Assembly (NCBI RefSeq): GCF_015100155.1
Contig: NZ_JACKZA010000001.1
Span: 227,796 to 291,795, forward strand
Length of the DNA stretch: 64,000 nucleotides
Origin: Acidithiobacillus sp. HP-2
Lineage (GTDB): Bacteria; Pseudomonadota; Gammaproteobacteria; Acidithiobacillales; Acidithiobacillaceae
Direction of reading: 5' to 3'
In this document: in pieces, positions 61,038-64,000 of the stretch
How positions within the stretch are numbered: position 1 is the first letter of the stretch
Layout of the letters: the number at the start of each line of letters is the position of its first letter
The notes under the pieces: model-generated
What the model saw: only the letters and a program-made list of their open reading frames with translations
Databases searched by the model: none
What the model was told of the DNA's origin: nothing
Translations under genes and position numbers: made by a program

Positions 61038-61385
61038 ATGAACCCCCACGAAAACCCCATTATGGAATACCTGCACACGATTCTGGAGCGCACCGATCAG
61101 TTGCTGGAAGATGTCAGCGATCTGCGGCATCGCATGGCCAAACTGGAGCAGGCCGTACTGCAGAAAAAAAACAGAGCCACCGCCCCCCTTCAACCTCCTA
61201 TCCAGCGCAACGTGGTCTCCAGTGACCCCGATCACATCCAGCGACTGGCAAAAACCTTGGAGGTTTCCGAAGCCTCCGTGTTGCTACGAATACACCGAAT
61301 GCAAGATATTTTGGCCAATTCACCCGGAAAACCCCTCCCCCCTTTGGATAGGGTCGAGGCCCAATTATTAGGGCTGATTGACTAA
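61038..61385 (+). CDS. Small helical protein of unknown function
   Basis: From ATG 61038 the product has 115 residues (a TTG at 61023 is an alternative). An N-terminal coiled coil (YLHTILERTDQLLEDVSDL, then HRMAKLEQAVLQKK) is followed by a basic linker and a C-terminal helical part (RLAKTLEVSEASVLLRIHRM) that could form a helix-turn-helix. I do not recognise the family. It lies 121 bases after the integrase gene and may be an element-borne accessory gene. Confidence 0.55.
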   Translation: MNPHENPIMEYLHTILERTDQLLEDVSDLRHRMAKLEQAVLQKKNRATAPLQPPIQRNVVSSDPDHIQRLAKTLEVSEASVLLRIHRMQDILANSPGKPLPPLDRVEAQLLGLID

Positions 61386-61399
61386 CCCATTTTACTCAT

Positions 61400-61933
61400 T
61401 CAGTTGGTGTACTCCGAGCCATCCTTCAGTTGGATGGGTCCCACGTCAAAACCGAGATGTCTGAGTTTGATTTTTGCCGTTGGCAGCCCCTGCTCTGCAG
61501 CCTTCGCCAGCCACTGCAGGGCAATACTCGCATCTTTGGGCACCCCTTCTCCGTTCAGATAATGCCAATAAAGCAGGTCCATAGCATCCACCTCGCTTTT
61601 TTTGGCAGCGGCCTCCAGCCATGGCACCGCGATAGCGTGCTGCTGCTCGGCAGAAAAAGCGATGCCCACCAGTTTCAGCGCGGTGGCCTCTCCAGTATCC
61701 GCCTGCTGAATCCAGCCTATCAGTTCCGGCGTCAGCGCGATGCAGATGTGGGATTCGACACTGGAGAGATCTATCTGCCGGAGCATTCCGCCCGGGAGAT
61801 GGTTTGCAGACATTTTCTTGCCTTGAATCACGCCAGATTCGAGCCAGTTGTGTACCGTCCGCACGGTTTTGCCCGTCAACATCGCGGTGCTTTGCGTGCT
61901 GATGAAAACGGACGAATGCTGTAGTTTATTCAT
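61400..61933 (-). CDS. Helix-turn-helix plus Sel1-repeat protein
   Basis: From ATG 61933 the product has 177 residues. Residues 10-45 form a MerR/excisionase-like helix-turn-helix (TAMLTGKTVRTVHNWLESG). From about residue 95 come two Sel1-type repeats (AVPWLEAAAKKSEVDAM, LLYWHYLNGEGVPKD, ASIALQWLAKAAEQGLPTA). The mix suggests a DNA-binding protein with a protein-docking tail. It is divergent from the pilin genes across a 328-base gap and may control them; this is inference. Confidence 0.65.
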   Translation of the reverse strand: MNKLQHSSVFISTQSTAMLTGKTVRTVHNWLESGVIQGKKMSANHLPGGMLRQIDLSSVESHICIALTPELIGWIQQADTGEATALKLVGIAFSAEQQHAIAVPWLEAAAKKSEVDAMDLLYWHYLNGEGVPKDASIALQWLAKAAEQGLPTAKIKLRHLGFDVGPIQLKDGSEYTN

Positions 61934-62145
61934 AACAGCCTTGCCTGTTCCTTTCATCCCAGCATGAAGATTTGCACACAAATGATTTCATCGCAAACGC
62001 TATGAAGTCAAACCGGTTTCATGGTGGTTACGATGAAGGAAATAACAGGTGTTCATGGGAAATACGATGAAAAGGTGTTCTGTTATTATTTAACTATATA
62101 CTTCAATAATGAACAGCCTAAATAAAATATATTTTTATCATAAAG

Positions 62146-62158
62146 TTATAAATTTTTC
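62146..62158 (+). promoter_or_regulatory. IHF-like site upstream of the pilin promoter
   Basis: TATCATAAAGTTA agrees with the IHF consensus WATCAANNNNTTR at all but one position and lies in a strongly AT-rich stretch, 15 bases upstream of the sigma-54 element. IHF commonly bends DNA between activator and sigma-54 polymerase. Confidence 0.45.
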
Positions 62159-62173
62159 CGGTAAAGGAAAATT

Positions 62174-62189
62174 TGGCACATTTCATGCT
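62174..62189 (+). promoter_or_regulatory. Sigma-54 type promoter for the pilin operon
   Basis: TGGCACATTTCATGCT matches TGGCACGNNNNTTGCW with two differences and correct GG-GC spacing. The pilin ATG is 72 bases downstream. RpoN and PilR control of pilA is established in Pseudomonas. The 328-base gap holding it contains nothing else apart from the IHF-like site. Confidence 0.75.
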
Positions 62190-62261
62190 TAGATGACCAT
62201 GAGACACCGCACCCCGCGATGTCAGATGATGTTTCTTGCAAGAATTTAAGGAGTAAGACTC

Positions 62262-62747
62262 ATGAGCATGCTAGTCAAGAAGGCGCAGGCCAGCGCCGAA
62301 GCCGGTTTCACCCTCATCGAGCTGATGATCGTCATTGCCATCATCGGCATTCTGGCGGCCATCGCCATTCCGCAGTATGAGCAGTATATCGTGACTTCAA
62401 AGGCGACCACGATTACCCAGGATTTTCATCAGGCAGTTACTCAAGCAACGGCTGCAGTTGCTGCAGCAAATGCTGGACAAACGACTAGTGCGCCAACCAA
62501 CTTAGGCAATATGCCAGGTGGATTTTCTATCGCGTGGAATAGTGGCAATGCTTATACCCCTACTGATGCCAACAATGGTACCTCGATTGTGGTTGCACTC
62601 ACGCAAAGTGGCGGCGGTTCAAGCGGTACAACTATAGCCGCTGCTGTTGCTCAAGCTTTATCGGCTCAGGGCATATCTGCATGCTCAGCAGGCCCCTGCC
62701 AAGCAACCATCACTGCTGACGGAGCCGCTACATACAGCGCGGCGTAA
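62262..62747 (+). CDS. Type IV pilin
   Basis: The 161-residue prepilin has a 14-residue basic leader ending in Gly, cut before [20 protein letters not shown], with Glu at mature position 5. The rest is a short, Ala/Thr/Gly/Ser-rich head with two Cys near the end (SACSAGPCQ) that could form the D-loop disulfide. AAGGAG lies nine bases ahead of the ATG. It is the first gene behind the sigma-54 promoter and is probably the major pilin subunit. Confidence 0.93.
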   Translation: MSMLVKKAQASAEAGFTLIELMIVIAIIGILAAIAIPQYEQYIVTSKATTITQDFHQAVTQATAAVAAANAGQTTSAPTNLGNMPGGFSIAWNSGNAYTPTDANNGTSIVVALTQSGGGSSGTTIAAAVAQALSAQGISACSAGPCQATITADGAATYSAA

Positions 62748-62767
62748 TTATAACTGACTTGTTACAT

Positions 62768-62789
62768 GTGCAGTCCTTCGGGGCTGCAC
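62768..62789 (+). other. Stable hairpin between the two pilin genes
   Basis: GTGCAGTCC and GGGCTGCAC pair over nine positions (one G-T) around a TTCG tetraloop. The following bases (CTTTCGG) form no real T-run. It may limit read-through or protect the upstream pilin mRNA, giving different levels of the two pilins. Confidence 0.6.
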
Positions 62790-62855
62790 CTTTCGGACAG
62801 TGCTCTGATCCCCATCTCAAAAATAATTTCAGAACCCTCTCGGAAAGGTCTTACC

Positions 62856-63377
62856 ATGCCCAGCCCAACAACAAAACCCCAAATGAGCAGCGGCTTCACC
62901 CTCATCGAACTGATGATTGTCATTGCCATCATCGGGATTCTGGCGGCCATTGCGATACCGCAATACTTTGCGTACATCGAAACCGCCAAGGCGCAGACGG
63001 TATCGGGTAATCTGAAAATGGCGGTGGACGCAGTGACCAATGCTTTTGCAGCCAGCAACAATGATGTAACTACGGATATTTACAGCACCCTGAACGGAAA
63101 ATCTGCCCATGATGTGGCCGACCCGGTGTATGGCTCAGGCACTCCGGCTTTTGTCGCAGCAACCGGTGCCCAAATGGGGCAATGCGGGCAGGTGTTGATT
63201 GATGCGACCACCATCAGCCAGGCAGGGCCACAGCAAGTCACCGTCATGGTCAGCACCACGGGCTGCAGTGGCAATCTCGGTACCGCTATTGCCCGCGCCT
63301 GCAGTGCCGAAGGATTCATTCACGCCGCGACAAGCAGCGGCGTCATCATCACCCCAAACGGAAAAGTCACCCCGTAA
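62856..63377 (+). CDS. Second type IV pilin
   Basis: From ATG 62856 (AAAGGT seven bases upstream) the 173-residue prepilin has a short leader (MPSPTTKPQMSSG) cut before the same [20 protein letters not shown] helix as the first pilin. The head domain is different, with three Cys (one in GQCGQ, then TTGCSGN and RACSAEG). DNA identity to the first gene is limited to the helix region. It may be a minor or alternative pilin co-transcribed with the first. Confidence 0.92.
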   Translation: MPSPTTKPQMSSGFTLIELMIVIAIIGILAAIAIPQYFAYIETAKAQTVSGNLKMAVDAVTNAFAASNNDVTTDIYSTLNGKSAHDVADPVYGSGTPAFVAATGAQMGQCGQVLIDATTISQAGPQQVTVMVSTTGCSGNLGTAIARACSAEGFIHAATSSGVIITPNGKVTP

Positions 63378-63395
63378 ACTCACAGGAGAACGACC

Positions 63396-63611
63396 ATGAA
63401 CGCCCATCATCCGCAACAGCGTATCAATGAGCTCCAGCAATTGCGCCATCGCCTGCTCAGTCGTCGCGAACAGCGCGGTGCGCCCACCGCAACCATCGAC
63501 ATGGAGCTCAATGTGGTGCGCAGTGAATTGCAGGCCCTCTATGCCCTGCAGCGCGCTCAAAAACCCGCCAATCAGCGGATATCCGCCTCCCACGGCTTGC
63601 AAATGGCCTGA
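63396..63611 (+). CDS. Small helical protein in the pilin operon
   Basis: The 71-residue product, with AGGAG seven bases ahead of the ATG, is Gln/Arg/Leu-rich and helical (RINELQQLRHRLLSRREQRG, then ELNVVRSELQALYALQR). It starts 18 bases after the second pilin gene. I do not recognise the family; a coiled-coil partner of the pilus machinery is possible. Confidence 0.55.
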   Translation: MNAHHPQQRINELQQLRHRLLSRREQRGAPTATIDMELNVVRSELQALYALQRAQKPANQRISASHGLQMA

Positions 63612-63702
63612 TCGTCGCGGGCTGCGGCGCTTGGCGCACCGTCCTGCCTTGCAGGGCGGAAGGTCGCTGGCTGCCCATCCCCTGATCTACGGCCTTCCGC
63701 GC

Positions 63703-63882
63703 ATGTCCCGTGATGCTCCTGATCCGCCCGCGAAAAACGGCCACTGGCGCCGGGTTTGGGTACGTCTGGGGTTGGGTGGGGGGGTGCCTTCGGGTGCTTC
63801 GTCATTTTCTGCGGCCCATACCCGCCTGCAACAATATCTGGCTTTCCACAAGGCCGTCGGGCAGGTCATGGAACGCAACTGA
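63703..63882 (+). CDS. Possible small protein downstream of the pilin genes
   Basis: A 59-codon frame starts at ATG 63703 and reads SRDAPDPPAKNGHWRRVWVR at first, ending LQQYLAFHKAVGQVMERN. The frame is open further upstream (to at least 63612) with TTG as possible start, so the true start is unclear. No ribosome-binding sequence is evident. No family recognised. Confidence 0.35.
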   Translation: MSRDAPDPPAKNGHWRRVWVRLGLGGGVPSGASSFSAAHTRLQQYLAFHKAVGQVMERN

Positions 63883-63900
63883 TAGGGGCGAGCATTCTGC

Positions 63901-64000
63901 TGCCAGGCCCTGCGCAGCGGCCCCTCGGAGAAAGGTTCATTAAACAGCGGCCTTTGCGTCTGCCAGACCCGGAACAGCGGGCCATGGTCGGCGGGCAGGC
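63901..64000 (+). repeat. Imperfect 60-base direct repeat at the right edge, possibly coding
   Basis: TGCCAGGCCCTGCGCAGCGG at 63901 recurs as TGCCAGACCCGGAACAGCGG at 63961, exactly 60 bases apart. In one open frame this reads LPGPAQRPLGERFIKQRPLR followed by LPDPEQRAMVGGQ, i.e. a 20-residue period. The frame runs off the window and has no clear start, so it may be the beginning of a repeat-containing protein or a non-coding repeat. Confidence 0.4.

Noticed and set aside
59730..64000. Second attachment site (copy of the tRNA-Leu 3' end)
   Set aside because: No copy of the T-arm/acceptor sequence was found by eye downstream in the window.

Overview
The window looks like a chromosomal segment of a flagellated Acidithiobacillus, probably of the A. 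thiooxidans / A. albertensis / A. caldus type. The main evidence is a 435-residue sulfide:quinone oxidoreductase with cysteines at 128, 160 and 356, as in the Acidithiobacillus enzyme. GC is moderate and the flagellar and chemotaxis equipment is gammaproteobacterial in style. Species assignment is inference.

Bases 1-24900 are a motility region. A minus-strand run carries flgB-C-D-E-F-G-H-I-J, a small FlgN-like gene, flgK and flgL. A methyltransferase-domain gene follows and runs off the left edge. Divergently lie flgA, flgM, flgN, csrA and fliW, then a PilZ-domain gene (minus) and a motD-like stator gene. Two opposed sigma-54 type promoters sit between flgB and flgA. After a roughly 190-bp MITE-like inverted repeat and a third sigma-54 type site comes an apparently single operon: cheY, cheZ, cheA, a divergent receptor-tip-like protein, an ODP-type diiron metallo-beta-lactamase-fold protein, a PAS/CZB receptor, cheV and a second CZB receptor. 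None of the chemoreceptors has membrane segments, and no cheW, cheR or cheB is present in the window. This looks like a cytoplasmic oxygen/iron/redox chemosensory module and is the most interesting part of the window.

Bases 24900-58150 are mostly housekeeping. They hold rluB, sqr, scpB-scpA, trpS, an M50 protease, a Sua5/YciO protein, a QueC-like ATPase beside a diiron ferritin-like protein, a large MscS channel, proB, guaB-guaA, a GT2 glycosyltransferase, pcnB, a CCA-type nucleotidyltransferase, folK, a deoxynucleoside kinase, panB-panC, a 1277-residue FAD/Fe-S oxidoreductase, smr, a class II aldolase, an exonuclease, a Bax-inhibitor-1 family protein, mutS and pyrC. Hidden in this part are a PIN-domain (VapC-like) remnant behind guaA, hairpins ahead of guaB and mscS, and a small apparently frameshifted gene before pyrC.

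Bases 58200-64000 are accessory. An old-yellow-enzyme gene has a TetR-type palindrome exactly between its -35 and -10 boxes. A tRNA-Leu(TAA) is followed at once by a tyrosine integrase, the usual layout of an integrated element. Beyond lie a small helical protein, a helix-turn-helix/Sel1-repeat protein, and a divergent pair of type IV pilin genes behind a near-consensus sigma-54 promoter with an IHF-like site. Small unknown genes and the start of a repeat-containing reading frame end the window. No CRISPR array, rRNA or complete insertion sequence was seen.
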